64,000 nucleotides of DNA from Neisseria brasiliensis (GTDB lineage Bacteria > Pseudomonadota > Gammaproteobacteria > Burkholderiales > Neisseriaceae): NCBI RefSeq assembly GCF_009671065.1, contig NZ_CP046027.1:992001-1056000 (forward strand), written 5' to 3'. A program made the translations under genes and the position numbers. Positions 17,670 to 26,542 of the stretch are shown piece by piece. Under the pieces are notes generated by a model, which saw only the letters and a program-made list of their open reading frames with translations, made no database searches and was not told where the DNA came from. Each line of letters starts with the position of its first letter. Position 1 is the stretch's first letter.

Positions 17670-18512
17670 GGGCGTGTCCCTAATTTGAATAAGCCCAAAA
17701 GAGCCCTATTTTAACCCTATATTCCAACGAAATATAGGCAAACACAAACAATGGCGAGAACCGCAATAACTGACAACATATGGGAACAATTACAAACAAC
17801 CATGAAAGCGCACGGCTGTCATCAATGGAAGAACGACCGTACCGTGATGGAAGCCATACTATGGAAGCTAAGAACAGGTGCACCATGGCGAGACATACCT
17901 ATTGAGCTAGGGTCATGGAAAACCGCTTATAACCGCTTTAACCGATGGTCTAAAAAAGGCTTGTGGCAGAATTTTTTTTTGATCTACGAAAAGAAATTGA
18001 CAAAGAATGGGTATTCATCGACGGAAGTTATGTACGGTGTCATCAACATGCAAGTGGAGCTCGGCGTGGTTTCGATAGAGCAATTGGACAAAGCCGTGGC
18101 GGAAACACGACAAAAATACACCTATGTGTGGACTCGCATGGAAATCCGCTCGATTTTAAAGTCACTGGGGGTAACGTGCACGACAGTCAAGTTGCAAACG
18201 ACTTGATAGAAGTCATACAAGAAGCCCAGTATTTTATCGCTGACAAAGGGTATGACTCGCAAGAAATCAGAGATAAAGCGATAGAACACGGTATGAAAGC
18301 TATTATACCAAAGCGTAAAAATGCCAAGAAACCTAACCCTGATTTTGATAGCTACCTTTATAAATTACGCCACTTAGTCGAGAATGCATTTGCACGATTA
18401 AAGCAGTTTCGTAGTATTGCTACTCGCTATGAGAAATTAGCTCGTAATTTTAAATCGATGCTTTACTTGGCTTGCTCTATTATTCATGCTAAGTTAAATT
18501 GAGGACACGCCC
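17670..18512 (+). mobile_element. Nested IS5-family (IS427-like) insertion sequence
   Basis: Terminal inverted repeat GGGCGTGTCC at 17670 and its complement ending at 18512 (843 bp), flanked by TA on each side (17668-17669 and 18513-18514). The insertion splits a hairpin of the outer IS: AAAAAAGCTTACTTA on the left and CTAGGTAAGCTTTTTT on the right. The two sides are complementary with one mismatch, so the element landed at a stem-loop boundary. Confidence 0.88.
17751..18502 (+). CDS. IS5-family transposase in two overlapping frames (probable -1 frameshift)
   Basis: The first frame (17751-18206) encodes the N-terminal DUF4096-like part, with LWKLRTGAPWRDIP and TAYNRFNRWSKKGLW. The catalytic part lies in the overlapping -1 frame (to 18502): FIDGSYVRCHQHASGAR with the first Asp, IADKGYDSQEIRDKA with the second, and HLVENAFARLKQFRSIATRY with the Glu. 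The switch occurs at a run of nine T (17972-17980). Two-frame transposases are normal in this IS group, so this is probably programmed slippage. A one-base indel inactivating the gene cannot be excluded. Confidence 0.85.
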
Positions 18513-18564
18513 TAGTAACCTAGGTAAGCTTTTTTGATGGTAGGTAGGGTTTTGCAAAGGTCTC

Positions 18565-18823
18565 GGCCTTTTGCTATTGGCTGACAAGACGAAATCGTCA
18601 AAAACTTGGGTATGATTGTAACATCCACATCGATACACTGCTTATCGGCGGTCGAGCCTCCGGCTATCCATCATATATATCTATTGCTTATCAGCCGGTC
18701 ATTTAAACATCATTCATCTTTTATTTTAGTGTTTTCAATCTACACTTTTTTAAGCTAAGGAATTATTCGGAGGCAGGAGAATTGACTGCTCTTTTAGGTC
18801 TGTCCAGAAAGCGAAAAGATGAT
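18565..18823. other. Gene-free stretch after the IS
   Basis: The first bases are the displaced T-tail of the DUS terminator. The rest contains no reading frame, RNA or repeat I recognise. A Shine-Dalgarno-like GGAGGCAGGAG near 18770 precedes a TTG-started plus-strand frame, which I read as a shadow of the small membrane gene on the other strand. Confidence 0.4.
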
Positions 18824-18994
18824 TCAGTTCAAACGTCGGTAGATTTTTTCGGCGATTTTAATCCCAGCAAAACACAGCGCAAACGCCAAGATAATTTGCA
18901 CGATACCGGGCAGGGGCAAGCGGCGCAGCAACAGAAAATAAAGCCCCCAGCCGATAAGGTTGCCGATAATATTAATCACAAGAGTAGGGCGCAT
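18824..18994 (-). CDS. Small membrane protein (56 aa), unknown function
   Basis: A short minus-strand frame from ATG 18994 to TGA. The translation is MRPTLVINIIGNLIGWGLYF, then LLLRRLPLPGIVQIILAFAL and CFAGIKIAEKIYRRLN. It predicts two membrane helices joined by a short basic, proline-containing loop and a basic C-terminus, so it looks like a genuine small inner-membrane protein. The opposite-strand frame over the same bases is low-complexity and hydrophilic, as expected of a shadow. It has its own DUS terminator upstream, separating it from the methyltransferase gene. I do not recognise the family. Confidence 0.5.
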   Translation of the reverse strand: MRPTLVINIIGNLIGWGLYFLLLRRLPLPGIVQIILAFALCFAGIKIAEKIYRRLN

Positions 18995-19019
18995 ATTAAT
19001 CCGTTTTGAGTATCCATAT

Positions 19020-19057
19020 GTTCAGACGGCCTCACCTAAAATGAGGCCGTCTGAAAC
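19020..19057. terminator. DUS inverted-repeat terminator
   Basis: GTTTCAGACGGCCTCA-type arm (19020-19034) pairs with TGAGGCCGTCTGAAAC; it ends the minus-strand homocysteine methyltransferase gene. Confidence 0.8.
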
Positions 19058-19062
19058 GCGAT

Positions 19063-19953
19063 TTATAATTGTTCGGCTAATACCTGAATATGTTCAGGGC
19101 CGATGCCGCAGCAGCCGCCGACAATACCTGCGCCTACCGCCACCCATTCTTGCGCCCAGCGCAAATAGTTCGGCGGCGTGGTGTCTTGGCGGATTTCGTC
19201 CAAGCCGTTATTGGCGGCATTCATCTCGTCTTCCACCGGTTCGAAGGCGTTGGCATAAACACCTATTTTCAATGATTTACCTTGTTTTTCTAATGCTAAT
19301 TTAGCGCATGCCACTGCCGCCAGCATCACCTCTGGACGGCTGCAATTAAACAGTAAAGCCTCTGCCCCCAAAGTGGCTACGGCTTGCGCCGCCTCTGCCA
19401 CCGACTCACCCGAACGCAACACCGGTGCATCGTGTTCGTGCGTGTCTTCCAAGGTGAACGACACCCAAAACGGTTTGCCGTCATCCGGCAGACAGCTGCG
19501 CCAAAATTCGGCTTCGGCAATGCTGCTTTGTGTTTCTGCCAGCCAAATATCGTTATAGTTTTTTAAGCCGTTGATTAATGGTTTGGCCAACTCAGGCGCG
19601 GCCGAAGCGTCGAACAAATCAGGTCGGTATGAGCCAAACAATGGCGGCAGTGAAGCAGCCACTTTCACGTCTTTGCCGCTTTGGTCGACGGCTTCTCGGG
19701 CAAGTTGACCGGCGGTGGCGGCCAAGCTTTCGGCTTCTTGGGCAAAGCGTTGCTCGCCAATGTGAAACGGCACCACCGCATAGCTGTTGGCGGTAATCAC
19801 TTCGGCACCGGCGCGGATATAGTCGACATGGGTATCACGCACGATATCAGGTGCTTCGGTCAGGACCAGTGCCGACCATTCGGGTTGGCGGAACGGTGCG
19901 CCACGGCGGTGCAGCTCGCGCCCCATCCCGCCATCTAAAATAATGGGTTTCAT
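19063..19953 (-). CDS. mmuM: Homocysteine S-methyltransferase family protein
   Basis: A 296-aa barrel protein of the homocysteine/betaine methyltransferase family that would methylate homocysteine to methionine from S-methylmethionine or a related donor. The N-terminus has ILDGGMGRELHRRG. The zinc-binding cysteines are in LLFNCSRPEVM and in GGCCGIGPEHI near the C-terminus, so all three ligands are present. The start at MKPIILDGG follows AGAAAGA; the longer frame (to 19983) lacks such a site. Donor specificity is inferred from the family. Confidence 0.85.
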   Translation of the reverse strand: MKPIILDGGMGRELHRRGAPFRQPEWSALVLTEAPDIVRDTHVDYIRAGAEVITANSYAVVPFHIGEQRFAQEAESLAATAGQLAREAVDQSGKDVKVAASLPPLFGSYRPDLFDASAAPELAKPLINGLKNYNDIWLAETQSSIAEAEFWRSCLPDDGKPFWVSFTLEDTHEHDAPVLRSGESVAEAAQAVATLGAEALLFNCSRPEVMLAAVACAKLALEKQGKSLKIGVYANAFEPVEDEMNAANNGLDEIRQDTTPPNYLRWAQEWVAVGAGIVGGCCGIGPEHIQVLAEQL

Positions 19954-19983
19954 GTTTGTCTTTCTGATAAGCGGTTTCATCAT

Positions 19984-20025
19984 AAAGGCCGTCTGAAAAG
20001 CTAAAAATGACTTTTCAGACGGCCT
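19984..20025. terminator. DUS inverted-repeat terminator
   Basis: AAAGGCCGTCTGAAAAG pairs with CTTTTCAGACGGCCT; it ends tamB on the minus strand. Confidence 0.85.
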
Positions 20026-20030
20026 GCTTT

Positions 20031-23000
20031 TTAAGGTTGTTTTTCTTGTTCTATAGTTGCTTCCGCTTCTTTATCTGCCTTTTTAAACCAGCGGTCAAAG
20101 CGGATGGTGTATTTCAATTCACCGCCTGATGATTCGCTGCCGACACGGGCAATCGCTTGAATAGAGCGGGTCAGTTGGTAAATCAGCTTGACTGACTGCT
20201 CGGCGCTGGTTAAACCGTATTCATAACCAAGATACAGCTCTTGCGACAATTGTTTGCCCACGGTCAGCACCTGTTCGGCCGGATTGAGTTCGCCGGTTTG
20301 GGCGTTGCGGCTGCGTTTGCTGGTCATGCCGAAATCGTCCACCAAACCTAAGCGGTCGTTGAGCTGCCCTGCCAACAAAGCACCGGCGGCGGCGGACAAT
20401 ACCGCCTCATCGCCATCGCTGCCGCTGCTGGCACGGTTCAGAATCAGCCACGAAAGTTTGTCTTTTTCGCTCATGACTTCATCGGCCACTAAGGTAATGC
20501 GCGGATCGCTCAAATTACCCAGCACTTCCACGCCCGCGCCCACCGGCGACAAGCGGCACTCGGCACGGATATTCAGATTCGGGTCGCCCAAGGGGCCAAC
20601 GAAAGAAATCGTGCCTTTGGTAATGTCCAAATCCTGACCGTAAGCTTTGTAGCGGCCTTTGACTACCTTCACCGTTCCGATGCCCTGCACCTTTTCACCC
20701 GGTCGGGCAGTCAGCTTCAATGTGCCACCCAAGGTCACGTTCAAGCCTTCACCGACAAAGCGCACGCTGTCGTTCAAGTCCAAATCTAAATCCATGAAAA
20801 TCGGCGTGGTCGCGGCTTGCTCTTTCGGCGGCTCGCCCAATACCACCACATCGTCATCCAAAGTCGGCATGGATGATTCTTGGAAACCGAATTGGCCGAA
20901 GTCGGCTTTCAATCCGCCCACCAAAGACACACCGCGCTGCACGTTATACAGCACTTTGGCCCTGCCGCTTAACGCCAAACGGCGGTTCGAGCGGGAAAGT
21001 GTGCGGTATTTGTCGAACACGATATCGACATCAACATCGGGATTCACGTCTTCCAATTCGACGCGGCCTTTCAGCTCGACCGTGCCGCCACGATAAAATT
21101 TCAAGCTGTCGATGATCCAATGGCGGCCTTGCAGACGCGAGCGCAATACGCCGTTGTCCAAAATCAAACCTTGCGCCTGATTGCGGTAATACAGATTGTC
21201 GCCGTTGAGTGTGCCGTTAAACAGCGGATCGCCGACGCTGCCACCCAAATTCACCGCGCCAATCAGACGGCCTTTGATGGTTTGGCCGACCGGAATGAAA
21301 TTGCGGAACACTTCTAAATTGGCAACATTCAGGTTAATGCGGCCACTCAAAGGCGAAGTATCCAAGCTGTTGCCCTGACCAATGTTGATGATGCCGTCGC
21401 CGTTGCCGTAATTGGTGTTGAGCTTTAGATTAGACGCGATGCTCGGTGTGGCCACGCGCCCACCCAACACGGCGGTGCCGACGAAGCTGCCGCTTAAGCT
21501 TTGTGCCGATGGCGGCAAGAGCGGGCGTAAGGCGGTTAAATCGGAAATATTGGCGTTCACGCGACCGGTGAGCGGCGCATTGGCCAAATTGCCGCCAAAT
21601 TGTTGGTTGATGCCAACATCGGCATCCACGCGGCCGAATCGGCTGTGGCCGTCGAGCCGCGCATCAATGCGGTTGTTTTGGAAACGGGTGCGCAAAGACA
21701 AAGTGCTCAAGCCCAAAGGCTGGTTGTTTTGCGGCAGAATCACATCGCCACCCTGACGCATGATATTCAGGTAGCCGCGCGCATTTTCGCTATACGACAT
21801 ATCCCAATCGCCGCCCAACACCAGATTATGGCTCACCGGCGGCTGATAGAAATTATGCAACTCGGCCATGTGCAGGTTTTGCGCACTGCCTTTGGTGGTG
21901 ATGCCGGTACGTTTATCCCACACGAAACTTTGCAGATTCAACACGCCACTCATCGCCGCCCATCGCGCCGGACTCATCGCCACACGTTCGGCGCCGGCTT
22001 CCAAATTCATGCGGTTTTGCAGCTTAAGGTTAAACGCGCCGCTGATGTCGAGCGCATTCACCACACCTTTCCATTGGTCGAGGTCTTGATTCAGGCCGCC
22101 GTTGGCATCAAGGTCGAGCTTGTAGGGCTTGCTGTCCAAAACCATATTACCGGTGCCGCGGATACGGTGGTTGAGACCGGTACCGTTCATACTCAGGTTG
22201 ATGGCATCAATCACAGTCGGCGTTTTGCCTGCAAACACAATCCGGTCGCCCACGATTTCTGCTGTCACCGGCTTGGTCACATCAGGCGAGCCTTTGAGTT
22301 TGAAATCCAAATCGCGCACATTGAGCAAATCGCCCACACGCAGGGCGCGCGCTTCGCCGGATAAATCGGTTTCCAGCGTTTTGATGCCGTCTGAAAGATC
22401 GCCGCCCAAATAGCCTTTGGCATTGAGCAAACCGCTCAAACCAAAACCGAAGCGCGATAAATCGGGGGCGCTGATATTCAGATTCAGGCGGTCGCCTTTT
22501 TTGCCGAAGCTGCCGCTGGTATTGATAACATTGGTGCCGAGCTTAAGGTCGGTCAGCGCACGCGGCAGGTGTTGGTCTTCATACAAAATATCGGCCTTAC
22601 CGCTCAATGACACACCATTAAGCATACTCGGGCCAAACTGCATTTTGCCGCCGAATTTCTGCTTGCCCAATTCGCCTGTCAGCGCGATATTGCCGTTGAT
22701 ATTGCCTACCGGAAGCTGCTTATCCATCTTGCTCGGATTGAAATTTTTACTCACAATATCGAGCTTAAGCAGTTGATTTTTAAAGAGCTGAAGCTCGCCT
22801 CCGGCTGTGATTTCTCCGCCGTCCTGTGGCGTTAATTTCACATCTGAAAGCTTGAGCGTACGCTGGCCTTGCAGCTTGTCGGTGAGGATGGAAAGCAGGC
22901 CGGTGGTGCGGGCAAAACCGCTGTCGAGCGACCAATCAATGTTCGGCGATGCGGTCTCGCCTTTGACGTTGATATTGCCGTTCAGACGGCCTGCAATGTT

Positions 23001-24209
23001 TTGTTGCACCGCATCGGCGGCAGCGACATTTTCCACACCGATGGCCAAATCCAATTGCTGCTTGACGGTATCGATGCTGCCCGCTGCTTTCAGACGGCCT
23101 TGTTGCAGCAGTTCAAATTCCGCTTCATTGATTTTGACCATGCCTTGTTCGTCAACAGTAAATTCTGCCAAGGCGGCGCGCGCGGGAATACCATTATTAT
23201 CAGCAAAATCGGCTTGCGTATTGCCCAAGTCCAGCGCACCATCTAAGGCAATACCGTCGGTAAACGATGGCACAAGAATGGCATCAAAGGTCAGGTTGGC
23301 TTTGGGCAGCGATGGGATAAACGCCACCGGATTGATGTTGATGCCCTTCACATGCACTTCGCCGACAATATCATTCAGCTGCTTGGCAAAGGGATGCAAG
23401 ATGGAATTGGCGTGCAAATGTACATTTTCACCATCAAGCAGGATTTGCATATTCACGTCTTGCAGGCTGCCCCAAAAGCGGGTGGTACCGTGGATGGTTT
23501 CGCCTTCCAGTTCGCCTTTGGTGTAAATCGCGGTATTGAGTGAAAACGGGCTTTGCAAACCCAACACCACCGCGCCGGCCGATTCGCTCCACGGCGTTTT
23601 GGCTTCGGCCAAATTTAAGCGATGCTCTTTGCGGTCGTAATGATAGGCGGCTTTGAGTTTTTCGACGTAGATTGTCTGCTCATCGAAGCTTTTGCCGACA
23701 GAGATTTTGCCGGTTTCGGCATGATCGACGAACACGGTCACCGGCAAATCAATGCTATCAGGCAGGCCGTCTGAAGGTTTGTCTTCTTTTGGCGGGGTCG
23801 GCTTGGTGACAATGGCGATGTCACCGGCAATTAATTCTTTGATGTGCAGGCTCGGGCGGGTCAATTCAGACGGCACCCATTGCAGCGTGAGCTTGCTGAT
23901 TTTGATGTCGGCACCTTTGGTTTCAATCAGCCATTCATCACCGCGCACACCGTCAATCAAGGTGCCTTGTAAGGTTTTGGAGCTGATGTTCACGCCGAAC
24001 CATGACGGGATTTTATAGAGACCGAAGCGCAAGCCGGATTCGGTGCTGGCCACCCACCCCACCAAACCGAGCAGACACACCAACGCACACAACACCAGCC
24101 ACGCCAGCACGCGCAGCCAGCGGCGTTTGCGCTTAGGCGGCGTTTCAGACGGCCTGTTATCAGTTGGCGGCGTGTCCACCGCAGCGGTAGGTGCTTGTTC
24201 TGTGGTCAT
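20031..24209 (-). CDS. tamB: Translocation and assembly module subunit TamB
   Basis: A very long (1392 aa) envelope protein of the AsmA/TamB superfamily. It has a cytoplasmic N-terminal tail ending in KRKRRW, one membrane anchor (VLAWLVLCALVCLLGLVGWV, residues about 34-53), then repetitive beta-rich sequence that forms a hydrophobic groove across the periplasm. The C-terminal DUF490 domain includes PLGDPNLNIRAECRLSP and GLVDDFGMTSKRSRN. TamB works with TamA in outer-membrane protein insertion and phospholipid transport. It lies directly downstream of tamA, 134 bases apart, with DUS copies between. Confidence 0.93.
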   Translation of the reverse strand: MTTEQAPTAAVDTPPTDNRPSETPPKRKRRWLRVLAWLVLCALVCLLGLVGWVASTESGLRFGLYKIPSWFGVNISSKTLQGTLIDGVRGDEWLIETKGADIKISKLTLQWVPSELTRPSLHIKELIAGDIAIVTKPTPPKEDKPSDGLPDSIDLPVTVFVDHAETGKISVGKSFDEQTIYVEKLKAAYHYDRKEHRLNLAEAKTPWSESAGAVVLGLQSPFSLNTAIYTKGELEGETIHGTTRFWGSLQDVNMQILLDGENVHLHANSILHPFAKQLNDIVGEVHVKGININPVAFIPSLPKANLTFDAILVPSFTDGIALDGALDLGNTQADFADNNGIPARAALAEFTVDEQGMVKINEAEFELLQQGRLKAAGSIDTVKQQLDLAIGVENVAAADAVQQNIAGRLNGNINVKGETASPNIDWSLDSGFARTTGLLSILTDKLQGQRTLKLSDVKLTPQDGGEITAGGELQLFKNQLLKLDIVSKNFNPSKMDKQLPVGNINGNIALTGELGKQKFGGKMQFGPSMLNGVSLSGKADILYEDQHLPRALTDLKLGTNVINTSGSFGKKGDRLNLNISAPDLSRFGFGLSGLLNAKGYLGGDLSDGIKTLETDLSGEARALRVGDLLNVRDLDFKLKGSPDVTKPVTAEIVGDRIVFAGKTPTVIDAINLSMNGTGLNHRIRGTGNMVLDSKPYKLDLDANGGLNQDLDQWKGVVNALDISGAFNLKLQNRMNLEAGAERVAMSPARWAAMSGVLNLQSFVWDKRTGITTKGSAQNLHMAELHNFYQPPVSHNLVLGGDWDMSYSENARGYLNIMRQGGDVILPQNNQPLGLSTLSLRTRFQNNRIDARLDGHSRFGRVDADVGINQQFGGNLANAPLTGRVNANISDLTALRPLLPPSAQSLSGSFVGTAVLGGRVATPSIASNLKLNTNYGNGDGIINIGQGNSLDTSPLSGRINLNVANLEVFRNFIPVGQTIKGRLIGAVNLGGSVGDPLFNGTLNGDNLYYRNQAQGLILDNGVLRSRLQGRHWIIDSLKFYRGGTVELKGRVELEDVNPDVDVDIVFDKYRTLSRSNRRLALSGRAKVLYNVQRGVSLVGGLKADFGQFGFQESSMPTLDDDVVVLGEPPKEQAATTPIFMDLDLDLNDSVRFVGEGLNVTLGGTLKLTARPGEKVQGIGTVKVVKGRYKAYGQDLDITKGTISFVGPLGDPNLNIRAECRLSPVGAGVEVLGNLSDPRITLVADEVMSEKDKLSWLILNRASSGSDGDEAVLSAAAGALLAGQLNDRLGLVDDFGMTSKRSRNAQTGELNPAEQVLTVGKQLSQELYLGYEYGLTSAEQSVKLIYQLTRSIQAIARVGSESSGGELKYTIRFDRWFKKADKEAEATIEQEKQP

Positions 24210-24239
24210 GGTTACGATAAAAGAAAATAAAGTTTATTT

Positions 24240-24279
24240 TTCAGACGGCATTTAAAATCATTCAATAGGCCGTCTGAAC
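24240..24279. repeat. DUS inverted pair between tamA and tamB
   Basis: TTCAGACGGCAT and AGGCCGTCTGAAC in inverted orientation, with another single DUS at about 24328-24339 immediately after tamA. They may attenuate transcription between the two genes. Confidence 0.65.
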
Positions 24280-24342
24280 ATCATATGGTGTTTTGCCGCA
24301 GGGTAGGGCGCTTTCAGATGGCATCAAAGGCCGTCTGAAACA

Positions 24343-26193
24343 TTAAAAACGCGTACCTAAGCTGATGTGCCAGCGCAGTTTTTTGTCTTGATGGCCGTAA
24401 GCCACGTCGAACGAAAATGGCGCCACCGGGCTAAACCAGCGCACACCCAAACCGGTGCCGTGTTTCATGGTCATTTTTTTGAAGTTTGGTGCTGCATCGC
24501 CGACATCGTGGAACAAGGCGGCAGAAAAACTTTTGGTCACCGGATATTGATATTCAAAGCTGCCGACCAATAAAGCGCGTTCCGGCAATACCGAATCATT
24601 CGGGCCGGCCAACCCGAGGCTGTCGAGCTCATAACCACGAATCGATGAGGCGCCACCGGTACGGAATAATAAGCTCGACGGCACTTCTTCGCCTTCATTG
24701 GCATACACATAGCCGGTTTGGCCGCGCACGATGAAGGTACCGATTTTTTTGTTTTCCGGCGTAAAGAAATAGCCGGCTCGGGCATGGGCGCGCGCCATCA
24801 TGGTGGACGACAACACTTTGCCTAAAGTGGCGCCGATTTTGCCATCGAGATAGTAGCCGTTTTCAGGGCGAAGCGTGGTCTCGATGTCTTGGCGCTTCCA
24901 TGAGGCAGTGAGCATGGTGGCATGGCTGCGGCCCAAATCGTAATCGGTATCGGGGACTTTGCGCTCTTCAATAATAAATTCCAAACCGACACGGGCATCG
25001 ATATTATTGCGGTCGCGCACATACCATACACCGCTGGTGAGGGCGTGTTTTTCTAAATTTTGTGTGGTGGAGCGGTTGTAGGCCAGATTGGTGGTCCAGT
25101 ATTTGCCGTTGCTTTTACGCGGCTGGCTGATACCGGCAGCCAAGGTGGTTTCGTATTTGTCCATGTCCCACACCACCGAGCCGATGTAGCCGCGGTTGAA
25201 CAAATTGTAGTAATCGTAAGCGATGCGGCCGCCCAAACCGTATTCCGAATCGTAACGGATACCGGTTTCCAATTTATGCAGCTTCACTTCGCTCACATTA
25301 ACCTTCACCGGCACACGGTCTTGGTTCAGATTGTCAAAATCGGCCTGCACCGAAGCGCCGGAATAATGGCCGTTTTGCTCCAAAGCCTGCTGAAAATCGA
25401 GCAGTTTATCCAAGTCGTAAGGATCACCCGGTTCAAAACGCGCCATGCCGGAGACGACGGTCACCGGATAGCGTTTGGTACCGGTAATTTGGAAATCACC
25501 GAAATAAATCGGCCGGTTGCTCTCCACCATCACTTCCAAGTCGGCCATGTTGCGATTGGGATCAATAGTCGCCTGTGAATTAGCGATTTTAGCCAACGGG
25601 TATTTTTTACGTGTGACCGCTGCGAGCACAGACGTTTTGCTGCTGCTCCAGCGGTCTTGGTCGAAATTGTCGCCCACCGGCTGCTGCCAGTTTTGCATGG
25701 CGTTTTTGTAATAATCACCGACATCGCCTTCAGACAACACATCACCAATAATCGCCACGCTAACATTATCGATTTTAGTGCGTGGGCCCGGAATAATGTT
25801 GACCACATAACCATCGGTGGCGCGATCGTCACGAATACTGGTTTGGCTGTTGAAATAGCCTTTGGTGCGCAACATGGTTGTCACGTTTTGCGGCGCCTCT
25901 TCCGCCAAAAAACCGACTTGCTCTTTATCCAGCTCTTCCTGTTGTTGCTGGGTAATCAGCGGCAAATGGGTTTCCACCATTTCTTTGACTTCGCTGTTGT
26001 CAGTTTCAACTTTAACCGGATATTTTGGGTCAAGTTTGACCGTTTCCGTGCTCATGCCCGGCGGCGGCGTGCGTTCCGATTCGGGCACAGGCTCGTAATC
26101 ATCGGCCTGAGGCACAAACGCATCGGCCGCAAATGCCTGCGCACAGGCCAGCGACAGCGTGGTAAAGAGAATCGGCGGAGTCAGCTTGTTCAT
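24343..26193 (-). CDS. tamA: Translocation and assembly module subunit TamA (Omp85/BamA family)
   Basis: A 616-aa outer-membrane protein of the Omp85 family. It has a signal peptide (MNKLTPPILFTTLSLACAQAFA), then an Asp/Pro-rich linker and POTRA-like domains to about residue 270 (GYFNSQTSIRDD and ITGTKRYPVTVV). A 16-strand barrel follows, with the lid-loop motif in GGASSIRGYELDSLG, and ends in aromatic WHISLGTRF. The start at 26193 gives the signal peptide; the reading frame runs 43 codons further upstream without family resemblance. It is paired with tamB downstream. Confidence 0.92.
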   Translation of the reverse strand: MNKLTPPILFTTLSLACAQAFAADAFVPQADDYEPVPESERTPPPGMSTETVKLDPKYPVKVETDNSEVKEMVETHLPLITQQQQEELDKEQVGFLAEEAPQNVTTMLRTKGYFNSQTSIRDDRATDGYVVNIIPGPRTKIDNVSVAIIGDVLSEGDVGDYYKNAMQNWQQPVGDNFDQDRWSSSKTSVLAAVTRKKYPLAKIANSQATIDPNRNMADLEVMVESNRPIYFGDFQITGTKRYPVTVVSGMARFEPGDPYDLDKLLDFQQALEQNGHYSGASVQADFDNLNQDRVPVKVNVSEVKLHKLETGIRYDSEYGLGGRIAYDYYNLFNRGYIGSVVWDMDKYETTLAAGISQPRKSNGKYWTTNLAYNRSTTQNLEKHALTSGVWYVRDRNNIDARVGLEFIIEERKVPDTDYDLGRSHATMLTASWKRQDIETTLRPENGYYLDGKIGATLGKVLSSTMMARAHARAGYFFTPENKKIGTFIVRGQTGYVYANEGEEVPSSLLFRTGGASSIRGYELDSLGLAGPNDSVLPERALLVGSFEYQYPVTKSFSAALFHDVGDAAPNFKKMTMKHGTGLGVRWFSPVAPFSFDVAYGHQDKKLRWHISLGTRF

Positions 26194-26542
26194 ATTGCCA
26201 AAGAGTACGGGAATTCGGAGGTTTCTGATTCTAACACTATTTATGCCTTCTTTTAACAGCCGAATCCTGCGCTTACATTGCTTTAGGCCGTCTGAAAATC
26301 GGAAAATGTTTATTGGGGGCAAAAGTCGTCAACAATTTTTCACCCATACTACATATTATGCAATTTACCAAAAAAATTTAATATTAAAATTAATATATTA
26401 TTGATTGTAAATTCTTATATTTATAAAAATATAAGAATTTTATGCTAAATTATCTGATTTATGATCAAAATCTTCACCGAAGGTAAAGTTTTATTTTAGA
26501 ATGTAATTTATTCTTAACATACTTTTAACACAAGGATGAATG
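26194..26542. other. Divergent intergenic region, AT-rich
   Basis: Between tamA (minus) and sstT (plus). It holds one DUS (AGGCCGTCTGAAAA near 26286) and a strongly AT-rich stretch from 26330 to 26530 that must contain the sstT promoter. No operator or small gene was recognised. Confidence 0.5.

Larger units (their letters stand above)
16463..18564 (+). mobile_element. IS5-family (IS1106-like) insertion sequence, carrying a nested IS
   Basis: Bounded by an 18-bp perfect terminal inverted repeat, GAGACCTTTGCAAAACCC at 16463 and its complement ending at 18564. The sequence GGCCT is present directly outside both ends, consistent with a 5-bp target duplication. It inserted into the tail of the DUS terminator after the DUF533 gene. 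Without the 843-bp nested element and its 2-bp duplication, the IS would be about 1257 bp. It carries one intact transposase. Confidence 0.9.

Noticed and set aside
18782..19009. 75-aa plus-strand frame with a good Shine-Dalgarno-like GGAGGCAGGAG
   Set aside because: It starts with TTG, is low-complexity and charged, and overlaps a minus frame that encodes a convincing two-helix membrane protein.
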